A stretch of DNA of 64,000 nt from Lujinxingiaceae bacterium (GCA_013697635.1 JACCWM010000058.1:62001-126000); one strand, 5' to 3'. Shown: positions 27,760 through 39,667, counted from the first letter of the stretch. Notes: generated by a model not told the origin, from the sequence alone. Numbers and translations: made by a program.

Positions 27760-29787
27760 ATGCACTGCAGGCCTCAGCTCGTCTGGATCTTTGCGCTCAC
27801 CTTCGCCCTGACGGCCTGCTCTGACGACACGACCTCTGGTAAACTCGGCGCCGATGGCTGCCCCGTTGGTCAGACTCGCTCCGAGAGCGGACAATGCGTC
27901 AACGCGTCCGGCACCAACAATGGGACCGACGACGCCAACCATGGCGCGAACAATGGCGCGAACAATGGCGCCAACAATGGCTCGAGTAACAACGGCACGC
28001 ACAACAACACCAACAACAACAACGATGCGAATAACGGCGCGAATAACGACGCCCACAGCGATGCCCACGGCGATGCCAATCACGACGTCGACGCCAGCGC
28101 GGCGGACACCGCAACGCCCTGTGTAAATCTGGAATGCCAGCAGGTCACCTGCGCGGTGGGCCTTGGAACCACGCGTGTTTCGGGCAAGGTGACGATCCCA
28201 TCGGGCGCGCTGCCGTTGCCCGGCGTGCACGTCTACGTACCCAATGGCCCGCTTTCACCGCTGATCGATGGAGCGAGCTGCGATCGCTGCGATGCGATGA
28301 TCTCCGGGCTGCCGCTGGTGCGCACCACGACGGACGTGCGCGGTGAGTTCGTCTTGGAAAACGTTCCAGTAGGCCAAGATATCCCGCTCGTGATTCAGGT
28401 CGGCAAGTGGCGCCGTCAGATTGTGCTGCCCAACGTCGAGGCCTGCACCGACAATGCGATCACGGACCACGCCATGACGCGGCTTCCTCGAAATCAACAG
28501 GAAGGCGATTTGCCCAAGATCGCGCTGACCACCGGCAGCTCGGACGCGCTCGAGTGCCTGCTGCACAAGGTCGGCATCGACCACGCCGAGTTCACCCCCG
28601 AGGGCGGCGGCGGGCGCGTCAACCTCTACGCCGGCCTCAGCGGAGGCACGCGCTACGATGCCACGCTCAACGAGGGCGCCTTATACACCAAATCAGGATT
28701 GCTGTGGAGCGCTCCTGACGGTCTCGACAACCTCAAAAAGTACGACATCGTCTTGCTCGCCTGTGAGGGCGGCGGTCACAAACCGGCCAACAAGCCGGAG
28801 GAGGCTCGCCAGACGCTCAAGGAGTTCACCGAGCTTGGGGGTCGCGTCTTTCTCACCCATTGGCACAGCATCTGGCTGCAATACGGTCCTGAGGACTTCC
28901 GATCGGTGGCGACCTGGGGCGGAAGCGGCGGCGGAGGTTCTCCCGGCCACGTGGACACGACCTTCGCCAAAGGCATGACGCTCGCCGATTGGCTCTTCGA
29001 GAACGAAGGCTCCCAGGTCCATGGACAAATCGTGCTTGCCGGAACCCAGAAGACGCTCGGTGGCATCAACCACGATCTCGCCCAGCGCTGGATCTCGCTC
29101 AACCCCCTCGATGATCGTTCGATCCAGTATTTCAGCTTCAATACGCCCGTAGGCGCGCCCGACACCGAGCAGTGCGGACGCGTGGTTTTCAGTGACATTC
29201 ACGTCTCCTCGGGCGACTCGAGCGGCAAGGCCTTTCCTACCGGTTGCACCTCGCCCGGGCTGACCCCTCAGCAAAAGGCGCTGGTCTTTATGCTCTTCGA
29301 CCTGTCCTCCTGCATCGAGCCCGATGCCCAGTGCCAGCCCACCACCTGTGTGGCCCAGCAGGCCACCTGCGGCACGATCCCCGACGGCTGCGGCGGCGAA
29401 AGCCTCGACTGCGGTAGCCCCTGCTGCATCAAGCAGGCCGCGGTCTGCAATGCTGATTCGACTTGCTGCGACAGTCTGGTCTGCACGGACGGAACCTGCC
29501 AGGCGCCGCGCTGCCGCGTGGTCGAAGAGTCCTGTAATGCCAATTCGCTTTGCTGCGACAATCTGGTCTGCACCAATGGCACATGCGCGCCCCCCCCCTG
29601 TCGCACACAGGGCGCCATATGCAACGCCAACGCGCTTTGTTGCAATAATCTGGTTTGTACGAACGGCTCCTGCCAGCCGCCGCCCTGCAAGGTGCTCGGT
29701 TCAACCTGTGAAGCCAACTCAAATTGCTGCTCGAATATCTGCGCGCGCCCGGCTGGCCAAACCAGCGGCACTTGCATCCAGGGTTGA
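27760..29787 (+). CDS. Lipoprotein with ThuA/glutamine-amidotransferase-like domain and C-terminal knottin-like modules
   Basis: ATG 27760 has GGAG 7 bases upstream and gives 675 residues; an in-frame GTG at 27730 is less likely. The lipobox is ALTAC, followed by a ~70-residue Asn/Ala/Gly/Asp linker. A carboxypeptidase-regulatory-like beta domain follows (VSGKVTIPSGALPLPGVHVYV ... TDVRGEFVLENVPVG), then a Rossmann-like region (YDIVLLACEGG, LGGRVFLTHWHSIWLQYG) resembling ThuA/class I amidotransferase folds but with no clear Cys-His-Glu triad. The C-terminus has four six-Cys modules of form C-x6-C-x5-CC-x3/4-C-x4/9-C. It is expected on the cell surface. Its modules match those of the two lipoproteins at 57532 and 59553. 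Confidence 0.8.
   Translation: MHCRPQLVWIFALTFALTACSDDTTSGKLGADGCPVGQTRSESGQCVNASGTNNGTDDANHGANNGANNGANNGSSNNGTHNNTNNNNDANNGANNDAHSDAHGDANHDVDASAADTATPCVNLECQQVTCAVGLGTTRVSGKVTIPSGALPLPGVHVYVPNGPLSPLIDGASCDRCDAMISGLPLVRTTTDVRGEFVLENVPVGQDIPLVIQVGKWRRQIVLPNVEACTDNAITDHAMTRLPRNQQEGDLPKIALTTGSSDALECLLHKVGIDHAEFTPEGGGGRVNLYAGLSGGTRYDATLNEGALYTKSGLLWSAPDGLDNLKKYDIVLLACEGGGHKPANKPEEARQTLKEFTELGGRVFLTHWHSIWLQYGPEDFRSVATWGGSGGGGSPGHVDTTFAKGMTLADWLFENEGSQVHGQIVLAGTQKTLGGINHDLAQRWISLNPLDDRSIQYFSFNTPVGAPDTEQCGRVVFSDIHVSSGDSSGKAFPTGCTSPGLTPQQKALVFMLFDLSSCIEPDAQCQPTTCVAQQATCGTIPDGCGGESLDCGSPCCIKQAAVCNADSTCCDSLVCTDGTCQAPRCRVVEESCNANSLCCDNLVCTNGTCAPPPCRTQGAICNANALCCNNLVCTNGSCQPPPCKVLGSTCEANSNCCSNICARPAGQTSGTCIQG
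27934..27981 (+). repeat. 12-base tandem repeat in lipoprotein linker
   Basis: Four head-to-tail units of GCGAACAATGGC-type sequence (27934-27945 divergent, 27946-27957 and 27958-27969 identical, 27970-27981 one change) encode repeated A-N-N/H-G. Unit length is a multiple of three, so gain or loss of copies changes only linker length. Confidence 0.8.
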
Positions 29788-29877
29788 TTCAAGCGCTTTG
29801 CGAACACCGCTCACGTGCGCCCGCCATCGGCAGGCTCGCGTGAGCACACACCTTTTCTACGGAAAAAACAAAAACCA

Positions 29878-30870
29878 TCCGAGGTGGCCCTGGCGCTCAT
29901 TCTCTTTGACGGCGGCCTGCAGACCTCGCTGGACTCGGTGCGCCGGGCTTGGAAGCCGGCCGGTCTGCTGGCCACGCTCGGCGTGGTGCTGACCGCCGGC
30001 GTTGTGGCCGTGGGCGCCGTCTTTTTCTTTGGGGCTGTCTTGGCTCTACGCGCTGTTGCTGGGCAGCATCGTCTCCTCGACCGACGCTGCGGCAGTCTTC
30101 TCGAGCTTGCTGCAGCTCGAGGAGCGCCTCTCCTCGACGCTCGAAATGGAGAGCGGCGCCAACGATCCGATGGCGATCTTTTTGACGGTGCTCTTCATCG
30201 AATTGATCCGCGGCCAGGTCGAGCTGGGCTTCGACATGGGCTTGATGTTTGCCATGCAGATGGGCCTTGGCGCGATCGTCGGCCTGGTCGTCGGCAAGCT
30301 CGGAGCACGTCTGATCAACCGCACCCCGGGCCTGTACCCGGTGCTGGCCACAGCGCTTGCCCTGACGGCCTTTGGGTTGGCCGCCGAGATCGGGGGAAGC
30401 GGCTTTTTGGCCGTCTACCTGGCCGGCGTCTTGATCGGCAACAAGCGCATTATCTTTCAGCGAGGCATCTACCAGTTTCATGACGCGGCGGCCTGGACCT
30501 CGCAGATCGTGATGTTCATCTTGCTGGGCATGTTGAGCTTTCCCACCCAGCTTTGGAACGTGGCCTGGGAGGGCATCTTGGTGGCCATGGTGCTCACCTT
30601 CGTCGCGCGTCCGCTGGTGATTTTTTCGACGATGGGCTTCTTTGGGTTCAACTGGCGCGAGATGACACTGCTCTCGTGGGCCGGGCTCCGCTGGGCGAGC
30701 TCCACACCTACTATCAGGTGGACATCGCCCAGCCCCCCGAGCGCAGCCTCGCAGAGCTGTTCATCGACCACAAGGCCGGCGAGCGCGGCGAGTTTGCCCA
30801 AAAACTTGTGCCGACTCGACGCGGATTTGCGGCACAATTGGTGCCGGGGCACCGCGTCGAGCCGGCGTGG
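29878..30870 (+). pseudogene. Decayed potassium/proton antiporter (NhaP2/CPA1-like)
   Basis: Three frames together resemble a NhaP2-type K+/H+ antiporter. Homology starts abruptly at EVALALILFDGGLQTS without the first helices. At 30031-30034 a GGGG run (GGG would restore the frame) shifts the reading to GSIVSSTDAAAVFSSLLQLEERLSSTLEMESGANDP, a family hallmark. This second frame goes on through GSGFLAVYLAGVLIGNKR to LSWAGLR at 30691, where the following GAVPI-type helices are missing; the sequence jumps near 30684-30692 to another frame carrying APLGELHTYYQ and the soluble C-terminal domain. No proper stop is found before greA. Loss of both ends plus an internal deletion argues for real decay rather than sequencing error alone. 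Confidence 0.8.
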
Positions 30871-30876
30871 GGAGTC

Positions 30877-31356
30877 CTATTTGTACACGACGCGTACGAT
30901 CTCGATCGTGCGGTCGCCGCCGGGGGCTTTGATGATGCCTTCGTCGCCGACCTCTTTGCCGAGCAGGGCGCGGGCGATGGGGCTGGTGTAGGAGATCTTG
31001 CTCTCTTTGATGTCGGCCTCGTCGTCGCCGACGATCTGGTAGATCTTCTCGGCGTCGTCGGCGGAGTCGAAGACGGTGACCGTGGCGCCAAAGACGACGC
31101 GGTCGCCGGAGAGCTCGGTGGGGTCGATGATCTGGGCCAGGGCGAGCTTGCCCTCGACCTCACGCAGGCGTCCCTCGACGAAGCCCTGGTTGTGCTTGGC
31201 CGCGTGATACTCGGCGTTCTCCTTGAGGTCGCCGTGGGCGCGGGCCTCCTCGATGTCTTTGATCACCTTGGGGCGCTCGACATGCTTGAGGTTGTAGAGC
31301 TCCTCTTTGAGGCGACGATGTCCTTCAACGGTCATGGGAATCTTCGTCATGGTCAT
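30877..31356 (-). CDS. greA: Transcription elongation factor GreA
   Basis: GreA inserts its coiled coil into the secondary channel of RNA polymerase and stimulates cleavage of backtracked RNA. The 159-residue length is normal. The N-terminal coiled coil has [27 protein letters not shown]-type sequence leading to the tip motif [12 protein letters not shown], with the acidic residues that act at the active site. The C-terminal FKBP-like domain has [19 protein letters not shown] 31356 has AGGA 6 bases upstream. It lies downstream of carB, beyond a terminator, so it must have its own promoter in the 31357-31500 gap. Confidence 0.96.
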   Translation of the reverse strand: MTMTKIPMTVEGHRRLKEELYNLKHVERPKVIKDIEEARAHGDLKENAEYHAAKHNQGFVEGRLREVEGKLALAQIIDPTELSGDRVVFGATVTVFDSADDAEKIYQIVGDDEADIKESKISYTSPIARALLGKEVGDEGIIKAPGGDRTIEIVRVVYK

Positions 31357-31421
31357 GGCGTGTCCTTGTCCTACGGTTCAATTTACGTAGTAGAAAATAA
31401 GTTCATGCGGGCGATCAAAAA

Positions 31422-31453
31422 CAAGTGACCCACACCAATGTGTGGGTCACTTG
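31422..31453 (-). terminator. Rho-independent terminator of carB
   Basis: CAAGTGACCCACAC (31422-31435) and GTGTGGGTCACTTG (31440-31453) are perfect 14-base arms with a 4-base loop. On the minus strand the hairpin is followed by TTTTTGA, giving a textbook terminator 48 bases after the carB stop. Confidence 0.9.
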
Positions 31454-31500
31454 CTTCGGGCATCCAGTGCTGAAACAAAACTGCGTTTTTGGTTTATATG

Positions 31501-34770
<3,270 letters not shown>

Positions 34771-34798
34771 ACGTATGTTCCTCGTTACCTGTATTGAA

Positions 34799-34813
34799 CG
34801 CTCGAATCGAGCG
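34799..34813. promoter_or_regulatory. Palindrome upstream of carB
   Basis: CGCTCGA and TCGAGCG flank a single A, 29 bases before the carB ATG. A perfect 7+7 palindrome in this place could be an operator, for example for a pyrimidine- or arginine-responsive regulator; no known consensus is matched. Confidence 0.3.
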
Positions 34814-34889
34814 CAGCCCGGAGGGGACCCGGCCCGGTGGGGAGTTGTATCATCATGGCCAAAGAATTCAACGTCCGCGCAGACCTAAA

Positions 34890-36080
34890 TCAGTCCTGGC
34901 AGGCGTCGCGAATGGTATCCTGAAACTCTCGCAGGATCAGGACCTCTTTGCCCGGGCGCACCGGAATGCCCGTGGTCAGAAAGCAGGCGGCGATCTGGCG
35001 CGCCCGATCGCCCCAGGCGAGCTGGCGCATAAAGCCCAGATGGCCAAAGGTCTGCTGGGTATTGCGGCCAAAGACGTTGAAGGCCGTGCGCTTTCGTCCC
35101 AGAATGAAGCCCAGCCCGTAGCGCTGCGGAGTGAAGGCCAGCGTCCAGTCCATGCTGGCCATGACCTGCTCGGCCGTCGCGCGCTGGACTTGACGCTCGC
35201 TCAAGATCTGTCTCTCACCAAGCTGTCCGCCGTTTACCAACATCTGGAAGAATCGACTTGTTTCCTCGGCCGTGCTCACGATGTTGCCGGCAGGAATGAC
35301 CGACTCAAAGACGGCCGGGCGATTCATCACGGCCAGGGCTTGGACCAGATCGACGTCGAGCAGGCGGCTCATCAGGCCGGTCAAGGCGGCCGGCGGTAGC
35401 CTGTCGACGCGCTCGCAGGAGGCCGTCTGCCAGTAGCGTGAGGGGTCGATGCCGTAGCCCAGCGTGTCGAAGCCCAGCGGCTCGCGGATCTCTTCGCGCA
35501 AAAAAGTGGCGATGTCGCGCCCGTCGGCGCGACGAATGATCTCGGCTATCACATAGCCGCCGCTGATGATGTGGTAGCTCGTGCGCCGGCCCGGGAAATG
35601 CCAGGGTTTCTGGGCACAGATTTTGGCGATGATCCGGTCCCAGTCTCGGATCAGGTCGTCGTGCAGATGCCAGAAGATCATCGGGATCCCGGCGCTGTGC
35701 GTCAGGATGTGGCGCAGGGTAATGTGTTGCTTTCCCTGCTGGCCAAACTCCGGGATATACCAGCACACGGGATCATCGACGTGGACGATGCCGCGATCGA
35801 GCAGGATGTGCAGCGCCGTTGCGCTGATGCTCTTGGAGATCGAGAAGTTCAAAAAGCGCGTCTCGCGATCGACCGGCTGGCGGGCGTTGCCACAGATCGG
35901 GCGGTAATCGCCCAGCGCCTCGTGCAAGACGATCTGACCGCGCCGGCGCACGCAGACCTGGATGGCCGGGTACTTGCCGGTGGCGCGAAGCGCCACGAGC
36001 AGGGCACGCGCCTCCTCGATCTTGCTGGCGCTCATGGCGACCGATTCGGGGTCGACCGGATCGAACGAAGCCTTGTTCAT
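34890..36080 (-). CDS. Serine hydrolase, class C beta-lactamase/esterase family
   Basis: ATG 36080 is preferred over GTG 36089 because GAGGAG lies 8 bases upstream; this gives 396 residues. The nucleophile motif S-x-x-K is SISK at residues 80-83. The second motif, usually Y-x-N, appears as Y-H-I in TSYHIISGGYVIAEII, so the Asn is absent. The third motif H-x-G is HLG in QQTFGHLGF. No signal peptide is seen, so it is a cytosolic esterase/peptidase-like member (EstB/LACTB-like) rather than a secreted beta-lactamase. It starts 12 bases after the symporter stop and is likely co-transcribed with it. Confidence 0.87.
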   Translation of the reverse strand: MNKASFDPVDPESVAMSASKIEEARALLVALRATGKYPAIQVCVRRRGQIVLHEALGDYRPICGNARQPVDRETRFLNFSISKSISATALHILLDRGIVHVDDPVCWYIPEFGQQGKQHITLRHILTHSAGIPMIFWHLHDDLIRDWDRIIAKICAQKPWHFPGRRTSYHIISGGYVIAEIIRRADGRDIATFLREEIREPLGFDTLGYGIDPSRYWQTASCERVDRLPPAALTGLMSRLLDVDLVQALAVMNRPAVFESVIPAGNIVSTAEETSRFFQMLVNGGQLGERQILSERQVQRATAEQVMASMDWTLAFTPQRYGLGFILGRKRTAFNVFGRNTQQTFGHLGFMRQLAWGDRARQIAACFLTTGIPVRPGKEVLILREFQDTIRDACQD

Positions 36081-36092
36081 GGTGCTCACTCC

Positions 36093-37985
36093 TCAGTCGA
36101 ATTCCCCTGCGCGGTGGCGGGCCCAATAGGAGTTGAGCGCGGCGCTGACTTTTTTGGAGAGCATGATCACACCCAAGATATTGGGGAAGGCCATCGAGAG
36201 GATCATCAGGTCGGAGAAGTCCAACACGTTGGAGAGGCTGGAGACGGCGCCAAGCCATACAAAAAACAAGAAGATGGCGCGGTAGGTCATCGATTGGTCG
36301 GCGCCGAAGAGAAAGGTCCAGCAGCGCTCGCCGTAGTAGCTCCACGAGATCATGGTGCTGAAGGCAAAGAGCACGACGGCCAATGAGAGAATGTAGGGGA
36401 ACCACCAGATGACGGTCTCGAAGGCCGCTGAGGTCAACTCGACGCCTTGCAATCCGGCCGTGGCCGGGTCAGCGTAGACGCCCGTGATCACGACGACGAT
36501 GCCGGTCATGAAACAGACGATCAGGGTGTCGATAAACGGCTCGAGCAAGGCGACCAGCCCCTCGCGAACGGGCTCGTTGGTCTTGGCCGCGGAGTGCGCG
36601 ATGGCCGCCGAGCCGACGCCGGCCTCGTTGCTGAACGCCGCACGGCGCACGCCCTGGATAAAGACGCCGACCATGCCGCCCAGGCCGGCGGCAGGCTGGA
36701 AAGCCTCGGAGACGATGACCCAGATGGCCTGGGGGATGAGCGTAAAGTTGACGACGAGGATCCACAGCGCAGCGAGCACGTACATGATGCACATCGCCGG
36801 CACGATCTTGGAGGCAACGTTGCCGATGCTCTTGATGCCGCCGATGATCACCAGGCCAACCAGCGCGGCCAGCACCATGCCGTAGAGCCATGCGCGGTTA
36901 GGAACGCCGCCGCCAATGGGCGCGACGTTTGCGGCCGTGATGTTATCGGGTCTCGACCACTCGACGTTTCGTCCGACGACGGTGCCAAGCTGAAGTACGG
37001 TGACGTTTCTGACGGCGGCGTCATAGTCCGGTCCGGCGTCGGCGGCCTGAACGGGAATGTCGATCACATAGCGGCCGTTGTCGGCGCGCCAGTCTTCGAC
37101 ACCGATTAGAAGGTGAGCTATGGGCAGAAAGCTGGGCGCAGGCGCATTGGCGTCGAGCTGGCGATCCGCGGCAACCTCGAAGCGCACCAGGTGGCGGCGA
37201 TAATCCAAGACTTGTGGGGTGCTCGCTGTCAGGCGCACTTCACCGCTGGCGCGCTCGCCACCGAGCCAGGGAATGATCTGGGTGATGGCCTGAAAGCTCT
37301 GGTTGGACTGGAACATGTTGCCGCCGCCAAACGAGCCACCGATGCAGAGCACGGCAAAAAAGCCGGCCATGTATTTACCGAGGTTAGGAAAGCCGATCTC
37401 GGCCAGGCCGTCGCGCAGATAAACCATCGGGCCGCCTTGAACCACGCCGTTTGCGTCGACCTTGCGGTACATCTGGCCCAGGGTGCACTCGGCGAACTTG
37501 CTGGTCATGCCGAAGACGGCCGCGACCATCATCCAGAACACCGCTCCCGGGCCGCCGAGGCTGACGGCGATCGCGACACCGGCGATGTTGCCCAGGCCGA
37601 CGGTCGCCGAGAGTGCCGCGCTCAACGCCTGAAAGTGCGTGACCTCGCCGGGGCTGTTCGGATCGTCGTACTTGCCGCGCACGATCTGAATGGCGTGGCG
37701 CACGCCGCGAAGATTGATGAAATCGAAGCGGAAGGTGAAGAAGATCGCGCCGCCGATGAGCACCAGAACGACGAGCGGCATCTGCTGCAAAAACCACCAG
37801 ACCCCTCCGATGGCCTGGGGCACCGAGGCGAAGAGCACGCTCGCCATCATGCCCACGATCGAGCCAAACGCCGCGTCGACGCGGCCCATCGCGCCATCGC
37901 CAGTGATGGCGGCGAGGATCGCGAAGATGATGATCACCGCGATGAGCGCGGCGTATTTCTGCGAGAGCTTGAGGAGCGGCTTCAT
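36093..37985 (-). CDS. Alanine/glycine:cation symporter (AGCS family) with large extra loop
   Basis: The 630-residue protein starts at ATG 37985. AGCS transporters import Ala/Gly with Na+ or H+ and are usually 450-500 residues. Signature blocks are FFTFRFDFINLRGVRHAI, ALSAALSATVGLGNIAGVAIA, GGPGAVFWM, KFAECTLGQMYR and, later, RRAAFSNEAGVGSAAIAHSAAKT. Between the helix ending near 240 and that starting near 366 there is ~120 residues of soluble, beta-rich, Asp-rich sequence (ERASGEVRLTAS ... NRAWLYG) that typical members lack. An extra N-terminal helix pair (1-60) is also present. Substrate could differ from alanine. Confidence 0.88.
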   Translation of the reverse strand: MKPLLKLSQKYAALIAVIIIFAILAAITGDGAMGRVDAAFGSIVGMMASVLFASVPQAIGGVWWFLQQMPLVVLVLIGGAIFFTFRFDFINLRGVRHAIQIVRGKYDDPNSPGEVTHFQALSAALSATVGLGNIAGVAIAVSLGGPGAVFWMMVAAVFGMTSKFAECTLGQMYRKVDANGVVQGGPMVYLRDGLAEIGFPNLGKYMAGFFAVLCIGGSFGGGNMFQSNQSFQAITQIIPWLGGERASGEVRLTASTPQVLDYRRHLVRFEVAADRQLDANAPAPSFLPIAHLLIGVEDWRADNGRYVIDIPVQAADAGPDYDAAVRNVTVLQLGTVVGRNVEWSRPDNITAANVAPIGGGVPNRAWLYGMVLAALVGLVIIGGIKSIGNVASKIVPAMCIMYVLAALWILVVNFTLIPQAIWVIVSEAFQPAAGLGGMVGVFIQGVRRAAFSNEAGVGSAAIAHSAAKTNEPVREGLVALLEPFIDTLIVCFMTGIVVVITGVYADPATAGLQGVELTSAAFETVIWWFPYILSLAVVLFAFSTMISWSYYGERCWTFLFGADQSMTYRAIFLFFVWLGAVSSLSNVLDFSDLMILSMAFPNILGVIMLSKKVSAALNSYWARHRAGEFD

Positions 37986-38117
37986 GGACGACCCTTTACG
38001 ACTGGTTTGGTGGACTGCGCTGAAGCAATCAGCCAGCAACATTCAGCATTTATGCTGCTGACTTACCACCAGGTCGTAGGGCCTGCAACTGCTGAGTGAA
38101 CCGAAAGGGGCGCGGGT

Positions 38118-38262
38118 TCAGGGTTTCCAGCCGGCTTTGCGTCGCGCCGGGCCGACGTCTTTGTCGGAGGGCTCAACGCTCATCAGATTAGGCATAGATC
38201 GAGTGAAGGTCTTCGTCGGTCATGCCGCCTTGCCAATAATCGTAATTTCGTGGGCTCACCGC
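38118..38262 (-). pseudogene. Probable C-terminal remnant of a cytochrome c-like protein
   Basis: On the minus strand the frame reads NYDYWQGGMTDEDLHSIYA and then meets TAA; removing one A near 38187-38190 restores Y-L-M-S-V-E-P and a basic tail ending AGWKP before TGA at 38118-38120. The D-E-D-L-x-x-I-Y-A-Y-L pattern is the C-terminal helix of many class I cytochromes c, and the preceding Met would be the axial ligand region. No complete heme CxxCH lies upstream in frame. The fragment occupies the 411-base gap between the symporter and the dioxygenase genes, which holds no other gene. Confidence 0.45.
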
Positions 38263-38396
38263 GAAGCGTGTGGCAACTGTGAAGCTGGGGGCAACAGTTG
38301 GGGAAGTTTATTAGTATGGACGGCGCGCGGCGCAGTTGTCACTGTGAGCCGACGGTGTGCGGAATGGACCGGCAACGATCTGGCACGGGATGAGCG

Positions 38397-39110
38397 ATGA
38401 GTGAAACGAGTTCGAGACGGCAATTTCTTCGATGGCTGAGCATCTCGCCAGGGGCGGCGATTCTGCTGGCGGGCTGCAGCAGCTGTCCAAGCGGCACGGG
38501 CGAAGACACAGGTCTTGGCAAGGATACAGGCAATGCAGGCCCCGATGTGGGCCCCGATGTGGGCCCCGATGTGGGCGGCGACGTGACTAACGCGACCTGT
38601 CAGCCCACTGGATCGGATATCAAAGGCCCATTTCATGTCGCGGGCGCGCCGCAGCGGGCTGTGATTGCCAGCGCCGATGAGCCCGGTGATCGCCTCACGA
38701 TCGAGGGCAGGGTGGTTGACGTGGACTGCAAGCCCGTCGCCGACGCTTTGCTTGACGTCTGGCAGGCCGATGACGAGGGCGCCTACCATGGTGCTGACCA
38801 GGAGTATCGCCTGCGTGGCCAGATCAAGAGCGATGCTCAGGGCTATTATGCCTTCGAGTCAATTCGTCCCGGTCACTACCCACTGGGCAACTCCATGCGC
38901 CCAGCCCACATTCATTTCACTGTGAGCAAGCCGGGTTTCGTGCCGCTGACGACGCAGCTGTATTTCGCCGGCGATCCCTACCTCAAGCCAAACGATCCGT
39001 GTGGCAGCAGTTGTAATTCGGGGGACCCGACATTGATCATCGCGCTCAACGAGGACGTAGGGCAGGGCGGCTGGCAGGGAACTTTCGATATCGTGTTGCG
39101 ACGCTCCTGA
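38397..39110 (+). CDS. Exported intradiol ring-cleavage dioxygenase-like lipoprotein
   Basis: The 237-residue protein has a Tat-type start (SSRRQFLRW) leading into a lipobox (LLAGC), a ~45-residue Gly/Asp/Thr linker with G-P-D-V repeats, and a dioxygenase domain. The iron ligands of intradiol enzymes are all visible: Tyr in EGAYHG, Tyr in GHYP, and the two His of RPAHIHF. The block YRLRGQIKSDAQGYYAFESIRPG is typical of the protocatechuate/catechol dioxygenase fold. Such enzymes cleave catechols between the hydroxyls with O2; small single-subunit exported members are known from many genomes but mostly uncharacterised. Confidence 0.88.
   Translation: MSETSSRRQFLRWLSISPGAAILLAGCSSCPSGTGEDTGLGKDTGNAGPDVGPDVGPDVGGDVTNATCQPTGSDIKGPFHVAGAPQRAVIASADEPGDRLTIEGRVVDVDCKPVADALLDVWQADDEGAYHGADQEYRLRGQIKSDAQGYYAFESIRPGHYPLGNSMRPAHIHFTVSKPGFVPLTTQLYFAGDPYLKPNDPCGSSCNSGDPTLIIALNEDVGQGGWQGTFDIVLRRS
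38538..38573 (+). repeat. 12-base triplicate repeat in dioxygenase linker
   Basis: Three identical units of GGCCCCGATGTG (38538-38549, 38550-38561, 38562-38573) encode G-P-D-V three times behind the lipobox. The identity at third positions indicates recent expansion by slippage. Confidence 0.85.
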
Positions 39111-39114
39111 GGGT

Positions 39115-39642
39115 TCAAAGCACGGCCCACATTTTGACCCAAAACATAGGGTTCGCCAAAATGAGGGCGCCGGAGAGCATCACGCCAACAATGGCCGCCA
39201 GGATCAGCCCGCTGAGGCGCTCCTGAAGCTCGACCAACCGAACGGCCCAGACGCCACCGCAGACCAGCATCACCGCCAGTGGGATCACGAAGTGGCCGAG
39301 TCGCAACAAGAACGGGTAATTCCAAAAGATTTCATACTCCACACTCAAGATCGAGATGGCGGCCATCAGGATCGTTGCGCCCAAAACGGTGATGTACCAG
39401 AGCATCGCGGGCAGCGTTGGATGGCGCATGTTGACGAAGAGCAGAAGGCCAGCCAGCACCAGGGCTGCGAACAGGGCAGCAGCGAGGTAGATCAAGTTAA
39501 GCCCGTAGGGCAGGAACATGCCCAGGCCGGCGAAGCCAAGAACGAGCATCGCCGGGCGCATCCAATTGGCTTGAGCAAAGGTCGTTTTGGTCAGCGAGCG
39601 CCCTGTGGCAAAAGCGCTCAAAATCAGCAGCATGTAGAGCAT
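39115..39642 (-). CDS. Small multi-spanning membrane protein
   Basis: The 175-residue protein has about five hydrophobic helices (for example AMLVLGFAGLGMF, LIYLAAALFAALVLAGLLLF, YITVLGATILMAAISIL, FVIPLAVMLVCGGVWAV, LSGLILAAIVGVMLSGALIL). Short polar loops hold FVNMRHPTLP and VRLVELQERL. I do not recognise a family. It is the last gene of a leftward group with two other envelope proteins and converges on the dioxygenase gene only 4 bases away. Confidence 0.65.
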   Translation of the reverse strand: MLYMLLILSAFATGRSLTKTTFAQANWMRPAMLVLGFAGLGMFLPYGLNLIYLAAALFAALVLAGLLLFVNMRHPTLPAMLWYITVLGATILMAAISILSVEYEIFWNYPFLLRLGHFVIPLAVMLVCGGVWAVRLVELQERLSGLILAAIVGVMLSGALILANPMFWVKMWAVL

Positions 39643-39667
39643 GCAAAAGAGTGCAATTGTCCAATAG

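Noticed and set aside
29815-30483. Treating the first antiporter frame as an intact 222-residue gene
   Set aside because: Only its first ~70 codons match the family; after 30034 the family sequence moves to another frame, so it is part of a pseudogene.
34794-35399. A 201-codon rightward frame opposite the serine hydrolase
   Set aside because: The opposite strand carries S-x-x-K and H-x-G motifs of a complete hydrolase.
38137-38400. An 87-codon rightward frame before the dioxygenase
   Set aside because: No ribosome site, atypical composition, and it overlaps the start of a clear gene; the same region on the other strand gives a better explanation (cytochrome c scrap).
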